Source: Cerina litoralis
GTDB taxonomy: Bacteria > Bacteroidota > Bacteroidia > Flavobacteriales > Flavobacteriaceae
DNA: 64,000 bases
Assembly (NCBI GenBank): GCA_022008415.1
Contig: JAIRBC010000002.1
Span: 155,371 to 219,370 of the forward strand
Direction of reading: 5' to 3'
In this document: in pieces, positions 44,702 to 53,783 of the stretch
How the letters are laid out: each line of letters begins with the position of its first letter
Numbering within the stretch: the first letter of the stretch is position 1
Position numbers and translations under genes: made by a program
The notes under the pieces: generated by a model
Seen by the model: only the letters and a program-made list of their open reading frames with translations
Database searches by the model: none
What the model was told of the DNA's origin: nothing

Positions 44702-45661
44702 TTACTTCGCGTTTAAATAGTTACTAAGTATTTTCCTATGCCCTATTAAGACCGCCTTTTCCAGTGCCTGGCCATCGAAACACACCAACCGGTCTTCGGC
44801 CAAAATATTTTCGAGCGCAAGTTTGTATAGTTCCAAAACAGCTTGGGGTGCTGCCAGAAAAACCTTTCCGCTTTCATCCTTTAGGTAGCCCACCTCTTCC
44901 CCGATCAACAATCCGCTCAAAAAATAGTAGTTGTCGCTTTTACTACAACCATTTAAAAGATGATTTGCCCTAACGGATAGCAGGTTCGCTCCCAATCCTC
45001 CCAAAGCACCTTTTCCCAGGCCGTCCAAAAAGGCTTTCCTTCCCGATTTTAAAAGTGGTCCGGCGACAACGGAATTGGCCAAGATACTGTTTTTTAGAAG
45101 CACCTCAAATAGTTCGCCCGTCATAAAATTCTTTAAGGATACAAATTTACCGAACTCATAGACCAGGTGCTTGCTATGCGTACCAGGTAATAACAAGGTG
45201 CCATTGCCATGGGGCGGCAAAAATTCTGCAAGCCCTATGGCCTGAACCTCTTCCCCGCGCATCATACCAGATTCGCCTTTAACCCCCGAGACCAGAAGTA
45301 CATCGAGCTCATTTCTCGAAGAAATACCCTTCCAAAGCAGGTCTTCTCCACTTGCCGAAAATGGAAACGGGGCGTACTCTAGCTCCTTTAGCCCCATATT
45401 GGAAGAGGCCATTCCGGTGGCGACAATTAAAAGTTCTTGATATTGGGTCTTAAACTTGCGGACTTCCTGGATAAGGTAGTCCATAAAAAATTGGGTTTGC
45501 CCTTTCCGCTTCCCATCCAAATACAGTTGATAAAGGGGCTTGATACCCCTATCGGTACTGTGCTCGGCAATTACTTTTAAGGAAGGGGACTCTACCACTT
45601 TCAATCGAAAATTCGTGGTTCCCCAATCGCAACTGATAAAGTATTTTGGAATTTTCATCAA
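44702..45661 (-). CDS. dgoK: 2-dehydro-3-deoxygalactonokinase
   Basis: A 319-residue sugar kinase of the DgoK family, phosphorylating 2-dehydro-3-deoxy-galactonate in the De Ley-Doudoroff route. Signature 'FISCDWGTTNFRLKVVE' at the N-terminus, 'LLPGTHSKHLVYEFGKFVSLKNFMTGELFEVL' in the middle and 'YYFLSGLLIGEEVGYL' toward the end. Start is either of two adjacent ATGs. It precedes the sulfatase by 16 bases, suggesting joint use of sulfated galactans; the partner aldolase and dehydratase are not in the window. Confidence 0.9.
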   Translation of the reverse strand: MMKIPKYFISCDWGTTNFRLKVVESPSLKVIAEHSTDRGIKPLYQLYLDGKRKGQTQFFMDYLIQEVRKFKTQYQELLIVATGMASSNMGLKELEYAPFPFSASGEDLLWKGISSRNELDVLLVSGVKGESGMMRGEEVQAIGLAEFLPPHGNGTLLLPGTHSKHLVYEFGKFVSLKNFMTGELFEVLLKNSILANSVVAGPLLKSGRKAFLDGLGKGALGGLGANLLSVRANHLLNGCSKSDNYYFLSGLLIGEEVGYLKDESGKVFLAAPQAVLELYKLALENILAEDRLVCFDGQALEKAVLIGHRKILSNYLNAK

Positions 45662-45689
45662 TAACCGGCTTAATTTGGGTTTTGATAAA

Positions 45690-45697
45690 CAAATATA
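45690..45697 (-). promoter_or_regulatory. -7 element upstream of dgoK
   Basis: Read leftward, TATATTTG (45697-45690) is an exact TAnnTTTG match 29 bases before the dgoK ATG. No -33 TTG at the usual distance. Confidence 0.45.
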
Positions 45698-45757
45698 TGG
45701 ACTTCACCAGATATTCTTAAATGGGAATCATTTCAGCCATTAAGTAATATCTTGATC

Positions 45758-46498
45758 CTAATTGGCTATGGCGCTCAAAAAATCGTCCCTTCTGCGACTT
45801 GAAACCTCAATACAGGCATTATCGATCATCGTAATATATCCACCTTTTCCCTTGGTATATTTTTGAATATGGTCCAGATTAATAAGATGGGAGTTGTGTA
45901 CCCTAAAAAAGTTGCATTCGGACAACAGGTTCTCGAAGCTTTTTAAGGTTCTGGAAACCATAATTTTTCCGCGATTTTTAATGAAAATATGGGTGTAATT
46001 CACATCTGCTTGGCAGCGTATAATATCTGAAACCTCTACAAATTCCAATCCGTCAAAAGTAGGGATGCTTATTTTCTTATGGACATCCTTCTTGTGAATA
46101 TTGTTTAATAGGTTGTCCATTTTTCGTTCAAAATCCTTTCCTTCCAATTTCTCGTTAACTTTTTCCACGGCGGCTTTGAGGTCATCGTCATCTATGGGCT
46201 TTAGTAGGTAATCCACGGCGCTGAACCTAAAGGCCTGAACGGCGTAAGTATCGAACGCAGTTGTAAAAATAACCTCAAAATCTACCTTCCCTATTTCTTT
46301 AAGTAGGTCAAAACCCGTTTTTTGATGGATTTGTACATCCAAAAAGACAAGATCTGGTCTCGTTTCCCTTATTCCTTGAATCCCTGTCCCGACTGTTGAA
46401 TAGGACCCTAACAGGCAAATATTATTAACGCTAGTCAATAATTTTGCTAGCCTATTTATACAATGTTGCTCGTCATCAATAATAATTGCTTTTATCAT
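45758..46498 (-). CDS. LytTR family response regulator
   Basis: A 246-residue two-component response regulator: receiver domain (about 1-120) with phospho-acceptor Asp54 ('LVFLDVQIHQK'), conserved Thr/Lys in 'IFTTAFD' and 'YLLKPID', and a LytTR DNA-binding domain (about 140-243, 'VSRTLKSFENLLSECNFFRVHNSHLINLDHI'). The cognate sensor gene lies nine bases upstream on the same strand. Confidence 0.95.
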   Translation of the reverse strand: MIKAIIIDDEQHCINRLAKLLTSVNNICLLGSYSTVGTGIQGIRETRPDLVFLDVQIHQKTGFDLLKEIGKVDFEVIFTTAFDTYAVQAFRFSAVDYLLKPIDDDDLKAAVEKVNEKLEGKDFERKMDNLLNNIHKKDVHKKISIPTFDGLEFVEVSDIIRCQADVNYTHIFIKNRGKIMVSRTLKSFENLLSECNFFRVHNSHLINLDHIQKYTKGKGGYITMIDNACIEVSSRRRDDFLSAIAN

Positions 46499-46507
46499 GG
46501 GTTCAAT

Positions 46508-48604
46508 TTAAAAGGCCAGTTCCAATGGCAATGTTACCTCCACCTTTACACCATTGCCGTAGGGCCTATCCAAAACGGAGACCGTACCTGTGGTTTGTTT
46601 TACTTTATTGATTATTTCAATTCTATTTTCAGTGATTTTTATACCCAAAGAGGTTTTACCTTTAGTCATCGATTGCTTTTCAAACTGCCTACCTACCCCA
46701 TCGTCTTCCACTATGTAATGTATCATATCCCCATCCTTTTTTATATCGATGTCAATATGGCCCTTTCCTTTCTTTGGGGAAATACCGTGCCATATACTAT
46801 TCTCTATAAAAGGTTGCAATATCATTGGCGGCACCAAGGTATTCTCCGAATCCAAGTTAGGATCGATCTTAATTTTAAAAGTAAATTTATAGTCCAACCG
46901 CAATGCTTCGATCTGGAGGTAAAGTTCCATCAGGTTTACATCTTCGGCCAAAGTAACTTCCTTCTTTTCGGAATATTCCAGGGTAAGCCGCATCAACTTG
47001 GCGAACTTGGCCAAATAACCGTTACCGGATTCCGTATCGTTTCGGGAAAAATAATCTCCAATTGAATTTAAAGAATTATAGATAAAATGAGGGTTTAGTT
47101 GAGCACGAAGGGCCTTAAGTTCGTTATCCGCAACGGTAGCCTTAAATTCGGCCTCAAGTTGACGGGATACGGCATCGCGCTTGCGCTTATACAGCATTAG
47201 TCCCCCCAGAATTATCATCAACAAGCCTCCCCCACCATAAATTGAAATATTGCGGATCAATTTTTGTTGATCAATCTCGGCCTGCGCAACGGCCTGTTCC
47301 TTTTCGTGCTGTGCCACCAAACCGGCTTCCCTTTTATCGAATTGGTATTGAAGTTCCAGTCTGGTAATTTCCTCCCTTTTGGATTGGGAACCAATGCTAT
47401 CCTTTAATACCAAATATTGGTTTTTGGCCTCGAATGCCTTTTTATAATTCCCTGCCTTAAGATACATCTTAGCGACATTTTCCCAGGTTTCTGCCTGATG
47501 TTCCAAGGAATTCACTTGCTGGGAGTATTCCAAGGATTTTTTGAAGTGTTCTTCCGCGGACTTGAACCTATTGGAAACGGGAGTTCGATCATCCACAAGG
47601 TTCAAATAACTTACTCCCAAATAATGATGAACGACTCCCAAGGCGTTGAGATCCCCTAATTCTTCATACATCATTTTTGATCGGTCCAGATATTCCAATG
47701 CTTCCTTGTATTGCAGCAAACTGGTATATGCCACGCCAATATTACTAAGATCACTTGCCATGCCCCTTTTGTACCCTACACTCGAGTTGATTTTGTACGC
47801 TTCATTATAGAGATCAAGGGCTTTTTTGTGCTGATCGGTATCATCATAGACAATACCCATATTGGAGAGTGTCGCAGCAACACTCGTAGAATTTCCGTTT
47901 TTTTTGTAGTGTTCCAATGCCTTGTCATAATAGGATAGGGACTCGTCCCATTTACCCATATCCTTGTACAGGATACCTATGTTACTTTGGATATCCGCAT
48001 AAATTCTAGTGTTTTCCGATCCCATGGATTCATACATCCGGGCCGCGGTCAAATAACTTCTCAGTGCGGCGGGGTAATTGGATAGGTACATTTGGTTTAC
48101 CCCTATACTGTTGAGCATATACGCCATAAGGAAACTGTCCTTTTCCTTCTCAAAAATGGAGTACGCCTTCTTGTAATTATCAATTGATTTAGAATAATTG
48201 GCCCATCCAAAATATACGAGGCCCATATTAAAAATAGTACGTGCCTCGTCATCGAGGTTTCCCATTGTCCTATGGATTCCGATGGCCTTTTTATACATCT
48301 GCAAGGCCAAGGTATCCTTTCCCAAGGCATTGTAATTATTGGCCTTTCGAGAGAAGGCACTGGCCATTTTTCTATCGTGTCCCAAAAGCTTGGCCAAAGC
48401 AATGGCAGTATCGGCAATTTGTAATCCCTTGTTTGGGTCTTCAAATTGATATTCATAAGCGATTTCAGTGAGCAAGTTGAGCCTTGCCGTATCTTTTGCC
48501 GTATGCCGTTGCAACAAAACATTTAGGGAATCTAACCTTTTTTGTTGGGAAGGAACAACGAAGGGAAACAGAACTAGAATGCAAAGGATTATAATTTTCC
48601 TCAT
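46508..48604 (-). CDS. TPR-containing sensor histidine kinase (LytS/YehU type)
   Basis: A 698-residue sensor: signal peptide (1-18), about eight tetratricopeptide repeats in the periplasm (about 30-390), a coiled segment, one membrane helix (about 450-470), and a His_kinase (PF06580) plus HATPase domain. The phospho-accepting His506 is in 'LNPHFIYNSLNSIGDYF'. Partner of the LytTR regulator nine bases downstream. Periplasmic TPR sensors are common in Bacteroidota; the ligand is unknown. Confidence 0.93.
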   Translation of the reverse strand: MRKIIILCILVLFPFVVPSQQKRLDSLNVLLQRHTAKDTARLNLLTEIAYEYQFEDPNKGLQIADTAIALAKLLGHDRKMASAFSRKANNYNALGKDTLALQMYKKAIGIHRTMGNLDDEARTIFNMGLVYFGWANYSKSIDNYKKAYSIFEKEKDSFLMAYMLNSIGVNQMYLSNYPAALRSYLTAARMYESMGSENTRIYADIQSNIGILYKDMGKWDESLSYYDKALEHYKKNGNSTSVAATLSNMGIVYDDTDQHKKALDLYNEAYKINSSVGYKRGMASDLSNIGVAYTSLLQYKEALEYLDRSKMMYEELGDLNALGVVHHYLGVSYLNLVDDRTPVSNRFKSAEEHFKKSLEYSQQVNSLEHQAETWENVAKMYLKAGNYKKAFEAKNQYLVLKDSIGSQSKREEITRLELQYQFDKREAGLVAQHEKEQAVAQAEIDQQKLIRNISIYGGGGLLMIILGGLMLYKRKRDAVSRQLEAEFKATVADNELKALRAQLNPHFIYNSLNSIGDYFSRNDTESGNGYLAKFAKLMRLTLEYSEKKEVTLAEDVNLMELYLQIEALRLDYKFTFKIKIDPNLDSENTLVPPMILQPFIENSIWHGISPKKGKGHIDIDIKKDGDMIHYIVEDDGVGRQFEKQSMTKGKTSLGIKITENRIEIINKVKQTTGTVSVLDRPYGNGVKVEVTLPLELAF

Positions 48605-48787
48605 AATTACCCGTAAATTTTAGGGTCAAGAGGTAAAAAGTGGGGAGATTGGCGTATGAAAGTTAACAAAATATTCACATTAACAGCCTAATCTGCTGCA
48701 AATAATAAACGAGTACCTACAAAAAATAATCCAAGGTAGTTTATCCAATTTATCAGTTCTACATTTAACATCCAATGCAGACCCATT

Positions 48788-49078
48788 ATGAAAATAATTA
48801 TTTTGTTGATTATCACATGCTTAGCATTTACAGTCTCAGGATGCTCAAACATTCAGGGTACTTATTTGGGGCAAGAGGGCGCGTTGATGGACAAGATAAT
48901 TATAAAAGAAGGGCTTATGGCGGACATCGTCTTTTTAGGTTCGGTCACCGAGGTGTCGTATGAAAAGACCGGGGATAAAATAAAATTTATGATTCCCGAT
49001 GGCGCCCAGATCCTAACCATAGATCAGCAGGGTTGTTTGGACGGGGGAACGTTGGTTGGTAGGTATTGTAAAGATTAA
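48788..49078 (+). CDS. Small lipoprotein
   Basis: A 96-residue lipoprotein, cysteine at about residue 19 ('FTVSGCSN'), followed by a compact beta-rich domain ('GTYLGQEGALMDKIIIKEGLMADIVFLGSVTEVSYEKTG') with two late cysteines ('QGCLDGG' and 'RYCKD') that could form a disulfide. No named family is recognised. It is transcribed divergently from the sensor kinase gene. Confidence 0.75.
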   Translation: MKIIILLIITCLAFTVSGCSNIQGTYLGQEGALMDKIIIKEGLMADIVFLGSVTEVSYEKTGDKIKFMIPDGAQILTIDQQGCLDGGTLVGRYCKD

Positions 49079-49306
49079 TGGATAAAAAACAAAACTATAC
49101 TGTTCCTTCCGACAAAATTATTTTTTTTGAATCTGGCTATCCACAAGGTCTTCATAGCCAACTGCTTTGGTGAAATAGGCAGGTGGAAGTGACAAATTGT
49201 AATATGAAATCGTGGAATAGCAGTCGAGGAATCCTTAAGTTGAAAAATCGTATTTCCAATAAAATCTTAAGAACTAAAAAGATAGATTCCATTCAAATTT
49301 AAGGTA

Positions 49307-49846
49307 ATGCCATATACAAAGAAAAAAATTGACAACGGATTAGAGTTTGACGTCCATCCGGAAAAAGCGCCACAAATTATAGGAACTTTATTGTTGGCCT
49401 GTCTTTTACCCTTATTGGTCCTTATGTGCGTAGGAATTGCCGTTGTCTTGGTCGCCGTTGCCTTTGTTGTAGGTGCTGGTTATTTGATGCAAAAGGGCAA
49501 AACATATACCCAATATCGCCATCCCAATAAATTCAAGGTTACGGCCAAAGGAATATCAATGTCTGACAAGTTCTACGACAAGGAGGACATTCACCGAATT
49601 ATAATAAGAAACCATGTCGATAAGTATGAGTATATCCCCAATGTTACGATAAGACCTTCTAATTATGGGACTTTGTCCGGATTGGCAGCGCGTTTTAAAA
49701 TAAAGGAACAATTGATAAATGTATCCTATAGGGTAGATATGGAGACCAACGGAACGCCCACGACATTGGCAGGAGGCCTAACGGAACCTACTGCGTATGC
49801 GGTTCTTTCCGATACGTGCAAGGTCCTGGGCTTTAAAATTGGGTAG
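49307..49846 (+). CDS. Membrane protein of unknown function
   Basis: A 179-residue protein with two adjacent hydrophobic segments (about 27-62, 'IGTLLLACLLPLLVLMCVG' then 'IAVVLVAVAFVVGAGYLM') and a soluble C-terminal part of about 110 residues with several beta-like segments. Pattern resembles PH-domain-like YdbT/YcxB proteins (hairpin anchor plus beta domain), an inference only. It precedes two DUF6252 lipoproteins on the same strand. Confidence 0.75.
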   Translation: MPYTKKKIDNGLEFDVHPEKAPQIIGTLLLACLLPLLVLMCVGIAVVLVAVAFVVGAGYLMQKGKTYTQYRHPNKFKVTAKGISMSDKFYDKEDIHRIIIRNHVDKYEYIPNVTIRPSNYGTLSGLAARFKIKEQLINVSYRVDMETNGTPTTLAGGLTEPTAYAVLSDTCKVLGFKIG

Positions 49847-49884
49847 CCCACGAATTGTACCGAAGCAAAAAATATATAGATATT

Positions 49885-50436
49885 ATGAAAACAAAATCGG
49901 ACAACAACCATATCTTCCTTATAATAATTATTTTTTGGGGACTCTCCTTTTCGAGTTGTTCGAAAAACAGCGATTCTCCCAAAGCGGAGGGATACTTTAT
50001 GAAATTTAAGATCGATGGGGAAACCGTTCAATTTACTGAGACCACCGCCTACACCTTTGATAGTCCAAGCCAAGATCCCCGATATCATTATACCATAAAT
50101 GGTGGGGACGGAAAAGCCGGGTTTACCATAAATTTGAGCGAAAGGTTGGCCATCGAGGAAAATAGAATTTATAATGATACTATCATTAAAAAGGTTCCGG
50201 TAGCCTATATGGGCTATTCCCCGCCCGATACCACCGTTTATACCCATTCCTCGTGGATCGCAACTATAAATATACAGGTTGCGCTGCCGTGCACGGTAAG
50301 TATTTCCGAGGTGACGGACACGAATATAAAAGGTACATTTTCCGGGGAGATGCTTGATATTGAAAATAATAAATCGGAGGAGGTCACCCAAGGCGAATTC
50401 AATGTAAAACGTACTATCCTTGGTATAACTCAATAA
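49885..50436 (+). CDS. DUF6252-like lipoprotein 1
   Basis: A 183-residue lipoprotein. I chose ATG 49885 (MKTKSDNNHIFLIIIIFWGLSFSSC), which yields a proper signal peptide with a lipobox cysteine at about residue 25; an ATG at 49855 would add ten residues. Mature sequence begins 'YFMKFKIDGETVQFTE' and ends 'EVTDTNIKGTFSG' ... 'VTQGEFNVKR', which are shared with the following gene. Beta-sandwich lipoprotein of unknown function. Confidence 0.82.
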   Translation: MKTKSDNNHIFLIIIIFWGLSFSSCSKNSDSPKAEGYFMKFKIDGETVQFTETTAYTFDSPSQDPRYHYTINGGDGKAGFTINLSERLAIEENRIYNDTIIKKVPVAYMGYSPPDTTVYTHSSWIATINIQVALPCTVSISEVTDTNIKGTFSGEMLDIENNKSEEVTQGEFNVKRTILGITQ

Positions 50437-50477
50437 TATAAGATCAAGTTTAAAGACTAACCCTAAAAACAAAAAAA

Positions 50478-51065
50478 ATGAAACTATTACGATTTCTACC
50501 CAGTATATTGGGCCTTGCCCTAATTCTAACCCTAATGGGCTGTTCCAAGAGCAGCGCGGCAGACGACCTGCTCCCCGACGATCAATATTATATCAAATTC
50601 AAGGCCGATGGCCGACCGGTCATCTTTGCCAATGACGCTGTGACCAGTGTCGTTATCGGAACCTTTAGCGAATACGCAACCAATTCGCCCGACATGCGAT
50701 CATCCGGCATAATCGGCACAAAAGATGTAAAGGACGGGGACAACTATTTTGCCATCCAGGTCGCTACAGTGGAAGAAGCCAAATTGAACGCCCCGTACAC
50801 CAACTATACCCCAGGCGGAGGGAAAATCAAGGCAGACTCCTTTATTTCTACATATACCAAAGGCGAACAGGTATTCGGGGTAGTTGACGAGACGCTTTAT
50901 GAACTGACCGGGGATGAAGTCGCCAAATCCGAAATTAAATTTACCGAGGTAACCGACGAAACCATAAAGGGTACCTTCTCCGGTACATGGTACGATTTTG
51001 ATGATTCCTTCATACAAATAACGGAAGGGGAATTTTACGTGCCAAGGATCAAGAATGGAAGTTAA
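50478..51065 (+). CDS. DUF6252-like lipoprotein 2
   Basis: A 195-residue lipoprotein, cysteine at about residue 22 ('LTLMGCSKS'). 'YYIKFKADGRPVIFAND' and 'EVTDETIKGTFSGTWYDFDDSFIQITEGEFYVPR' align with the preceding gene, so the two are tandem paralogues 41 bases apart, with the second rather longer. Function unknown. Confidence 0.82.
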   Translation: MKLLRFLPSILGLALILTLMGCSKSSAADDLLPDDQYYIKFKADGRPVIFANDAVTSVVIGTFSEYATNSPDMRSSGIIGTKDVKDGDNYFAIQVATVEEAKLNAPYTNYTPGGGKIKADSFISTYTKGEQVFGVVDETLYELTGDEVAKSEIKFTEVTDETIKGTFSGTWYDFDDSFIQITEGEFYVPRIKNGS

Positions 51066-51387
51066 GGTCGAGGTATGCTCCCTCCATTTTAAAACCCGAA
51101 ATTTCTGCTTGCTCTTTTTCCTCTACGCCACGTTAAAATTTTTCACCGTAGCTATACTTCGACCCTGCTCAGCACAGGCGGCTATGTCTCAAAATTTTGC
51201 CTAGCCTAGAGAAAAAATAGACTGCCCGGATTCTTTCGGCTTTCAAAACAGAATGAGTATAAAACCTCAAAACCATAGACTTTCCATGCCTTAAAATACA
51301 ATGGGAAAAACGATTTAAAATAATTAAAATTGTTACCTTGTTCTATCATTAACAAAAACAAAATTCACAACAAAAAACACTATCATT
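51066..51387. other. Spacer with dispersed repeat
   Basis: The 322 bases are occupied mainly by the repeat at 51131-51210. Upstream of the beta-barrel gene TACCTTGT (about 51335-51342) approximates a -7 element with one mismatch. No gene is seen. Confidence 0.65.
51131..51210. repeat. ACCGTAGCTATGG dispersed repeat, copy 3
   Basis: CGTTAAAATTTTTCACCGTA then GCTATA, a 21-base interruption (CTTCGACC..CAGCACAGG), GGCTATG and AAAATTTTGCCTAGCC. Matches copies at 29659-29718 and, inverted, 42502-42547. Confidence 0.6.
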
Positions 51388-51924
51388 ATGAAAAAATCTA
51401 TTTTTTATCTCGCTTTCTTTCTTTTTACCGCCCCAATGGTCATGGCGCAGGAATTTAACGTTGGGACCAATGTAATTACCGCCGGCGTAGGCTTTGGTGG
51501 CAGTTTTGATTATTACGGCTCTCCCTCTCAAAGTCCAGGTTTCAGCGTGGCCTACGAAAGGGGAATCTGGGATGTCGGCGGACCTGGGGTCATCAGCTTG
51601 GGCGGATATTTAGGGTTTAAAACCTACAAATACGGATCTGTTTATAATGGTGCTAAATGGAACTACACTATCGTAGGTGCCCGTGGTGCCTATCATTTCA
51701 ACGGAATTGATGTGGATGGCTTGGACGTATACGGTGGGGTTATGCTGAATTACACTTTCTTATCGTATGATAACAATTACAACTATGGGTCTAGTTATGG
51801 CAGCACTTTCGGGGTAACACCATTTGCCGGTGGCCGCTATTTCTTTACGGATAATTTCGGGGTCTATGCCGAGCTCAGCTATGGGGTCGCCTATTTTACC
51901 GTAGGAGTCGCTTTTAAATTCTAA
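51388..51924 (+). CDS. Outer-membrane beta-barrel protein
   Basis: A 178-residue protein with signal peptide (residues 1-20, cut after VMAQ) and a repeated alternation of hydrophobic/aromatic residues in about eight strands ending in phenylalanine ('VGVAFKF'), the usual C-terminus of small beta-barrels. Residues are rich in Gly, Tyr and Asn ('YDNNYNYGSSYGSTFGV'). Best described as a porin/OmpA-like barrel of unknown role. Ends at a strong terminator. Confidence 0.85.
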   Translation: MKKSIFYLAFFLFTAPMVMAQEFNVGTNVITAGVGFGGSFDYYGSPSQSPGFSVAYERGIWDVGGPGVISLGGYLGFKTYKYGSVYNGAKWNYTIVGARGAYHFNGIDVDGLDVYGGVMLNYTFLSYDNNYNYGSSYGSTFGVTPFAGGRYFFTDNFGVYAELSYGVAYFTVGVAFKF

Positions 51925-51970
51925 ATAAAAAGCAATTCGGTAAATTTTGGTAGCATATAAATTCAGAAAT

Positions 51971-52007
51971 AATGCCCACAGGAAAAATTCTTGTGGGCAT
52001 TTTTTTA
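51971..52007 (+). terminator. Intrinsic terminator after the beta-barrel gene
   Basis: AATGCCCACA (51971-51980), eleven-base loop, TGTGGGCATT (51992-52001) and a T-run to 52007. Confidence 0.88.
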
Positions 52008-52086
52008 TTCTTCTTCCAACCTTCGCTTCGTAGGAACGGGGCGAATTGCTCAAGGCGAACGGCGTAGAGCATAACGCTTATAACGT

Positions 52087-53490
52087 TTACCGCTTCAACG
52101 AAAAATGATTTTGCAAGGTGTGGGCCACTAAAATGCCTTCCTCCTGTCTGGAATATTCTATCCGGAACCAGTAGTCGGACGATGGCAGCGGCCGGCCATT
52201 AAAGGTACCGTCCCACCCTGTTGAAGATTTGTCCAATTGCTTCAACAACTTCCCGTACCGATCAAAAATATAGAGGGTAGCGGTCTCCAATTCCGAAAGT
52301 CCATATACGGTCCATTCATCGTGGATTCCATCGCCATTGGGGGTAAAAAACTTGGGATACCCCACTACTAGAAATGGAAAATAACCAGAGGTGCCACATC
52401 CGTTCAAATCGCTGATGGCGACCGTATTTTCGCCTGGAGGCACATTGTTGAATATAGGGGATTCCTGAAAGTGCCCCCCGTTTATAGCGTATTCGTACTT
52501 CCCATTCCCCTGTGGAACAATTTCTATATTATTGCTATCTGCCATATCGGCCAATACCTTTACCTCGCCGAGTTCCGGGGTACCGTGAACGGTAATCAGG
52601 ATATCATCCGTTATCGTTCCAAAACTAGTCTGTATCTGCACATAGTACCGACCGGAAGTGGTCGCCGTCATAGGAACCACCAACTCTCCATTATAGGGGC
52701 CTGTTCCGGTAAGGGTGTCATCAATACTACCGTCATCCCCATAGTCTACCGTCCATGTAACGCTCTGGATATCCGGGCCCGCAGGAGAACTCAGGGCACT
52801 CAAGGTAACGCTCGGATCGGCCTGGCAAGCTATAATGTCCAACCCTAAAAACTCGTCCCTCAAGGTACAGTCCAGCGCGGTATCCTGATCGGCAGCTACC
52901 GAACTACCTGTAAAAGTCAGCAAATAGGGCTCCGGGTCACCGTCAAAATTGGTGTTGTAGTTGTTGATAAATAGGTAATACATTTCACCAGCCTTTACAT
53001 CGAGCCAGGTATCATAGGTATTTTGGTTGGCCGTCAAGGGAGGTTCACCTTGTTGTCCGTTACCTGGATTTACACCTATTCCCGTAAAATTGGTATTGTT
53101 TACCTCGTAATTACAGCGTATGGGCTGGGCGTTACCGTTACTTATATCGATCGGATCTACGTCTGGTCCGTAGAGGGCAAAATCCCATTCGGCCGTCGGA
53201 GAAAGCGCTTCCAGATCAAAACCTATCTGTCCATCCGTACCCGCCCTAAAGACGTACCATGAGGTATTATGCTCAATATTTGCCGAAATATTGCTCCCTT
53301 TTTCCAAACATCCGGTTTCCTTTATTACATTGGGATCAAAATCATCGATATCGCCACTGCCATCGGCCATACCATCGATAGGGGCATCGGCGCAGACGGG
53401 AATAGCGGTCCTTAAATCGGGAGAATTTTGTGCACGCGTTCCAAAGACAACAAAAAGGAATGCACAGATAGAACAAAAACTTGTTCGCAT
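52087..53490 (-). CDS. T9SS type B cargo protein (gliding-motility C-terminal domain)
   Basis: A 467-residue exported protein: signal peptide (1-20), an N-terminal beta-sandwich domain of about 180 residues, a PKD/Ig-like region (about 220-300) and a C-terminal T9SS type B sorting domain (about 375-467) with 'FFTPNGDGIHDEWTVYGLSELETATLYIFDRYGKLL' and 'GWDGTFNGRPLPSSDYWFRIEY'. The protein is secreted by the type IX system and exposed on the surface or released; function of the N-terminal part is unknown. Confidence 0.92.
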   Translation of the reverse strand: MRTSFCSICAFLFVVFGTRAQNSPDLRTAIPVCADAPIDGMADGSGDIDDFDPNVIKETGCLEKGSNISANIEHNTSWYVFRAGTDGQIGFDLEALSPTAEWDFALYGPDVDPIDISNGNAQPIRCNYEVNNTNFTGIGVNPGNGQQGEPPLTANQNTYDTWLDVKAGEMYYLFINNYNTNFDGDPEPYLLTFTGSSVAADQDTALDCTLRDEFLGLDIIACQADPSVTLSALSSPAGPDIQSVTWTVDYGDDGSIDDTLTGTGPYNGELVVPMTATTSGRYYVQIQTSFGTITDDILITVHGTPELGEVKVLADMADSNNIEIVPQGNGKYEYAINGGHFQESPIFNNVPPGENTVAISDLNGCGTSGYFPFLVVGYPKFFTPNGDGIHDEWTVYGLSELETATLYIFDRYGKLLKQLDKSSTGWDGTFNGRPLPSSDYWFRIEYSRQEEGILVAHTLQNHFSLKR

Positions 53491-53704
53491 AGATTATGGG
53501 GCTAACGTTATAAATACTATAGTATCAGATATAACTCTAAGGATATAAAAATAGTATAGTTTATCGGTATTTTTTGCCTTTAATCGACAAACTGCACTCC
53601 GATTGCTTAAAAAGTATCCGTTGCAACTTCCTTTCCCTTCAAAAAATTAAACCTCGTAAATCCCGACTTTCTATGTGGAACGAGTATAAATACCATATAT
53701 TGAC

Positions 53705-53712
53705 TATCTTTG
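53705..53712 (+). promoter_or_regulatory. -7 element of folE
   Basis: TATCTTTG, followed by CACCC, is an exact TAnnTTTG match 72 bases before the folE ATG. No convincing -33 TTG was seen at the normal distance. Confidence 0.5.
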
Positions 53713-53783
53713 CACCCTTAAAAAGTCTGTTTTTTTATCATTGAAACGGAACAATCTTATTTGAATAACAGATTATAAAGCGA

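Noticed and set aside
49105..49230. Leftward open stretch of about 38 codons ending 'YEDLVDSQIQKK'
   Set aside because: Short, no start codon and no family; another frame is open over the same bases, so not convincing as a gene remnant.
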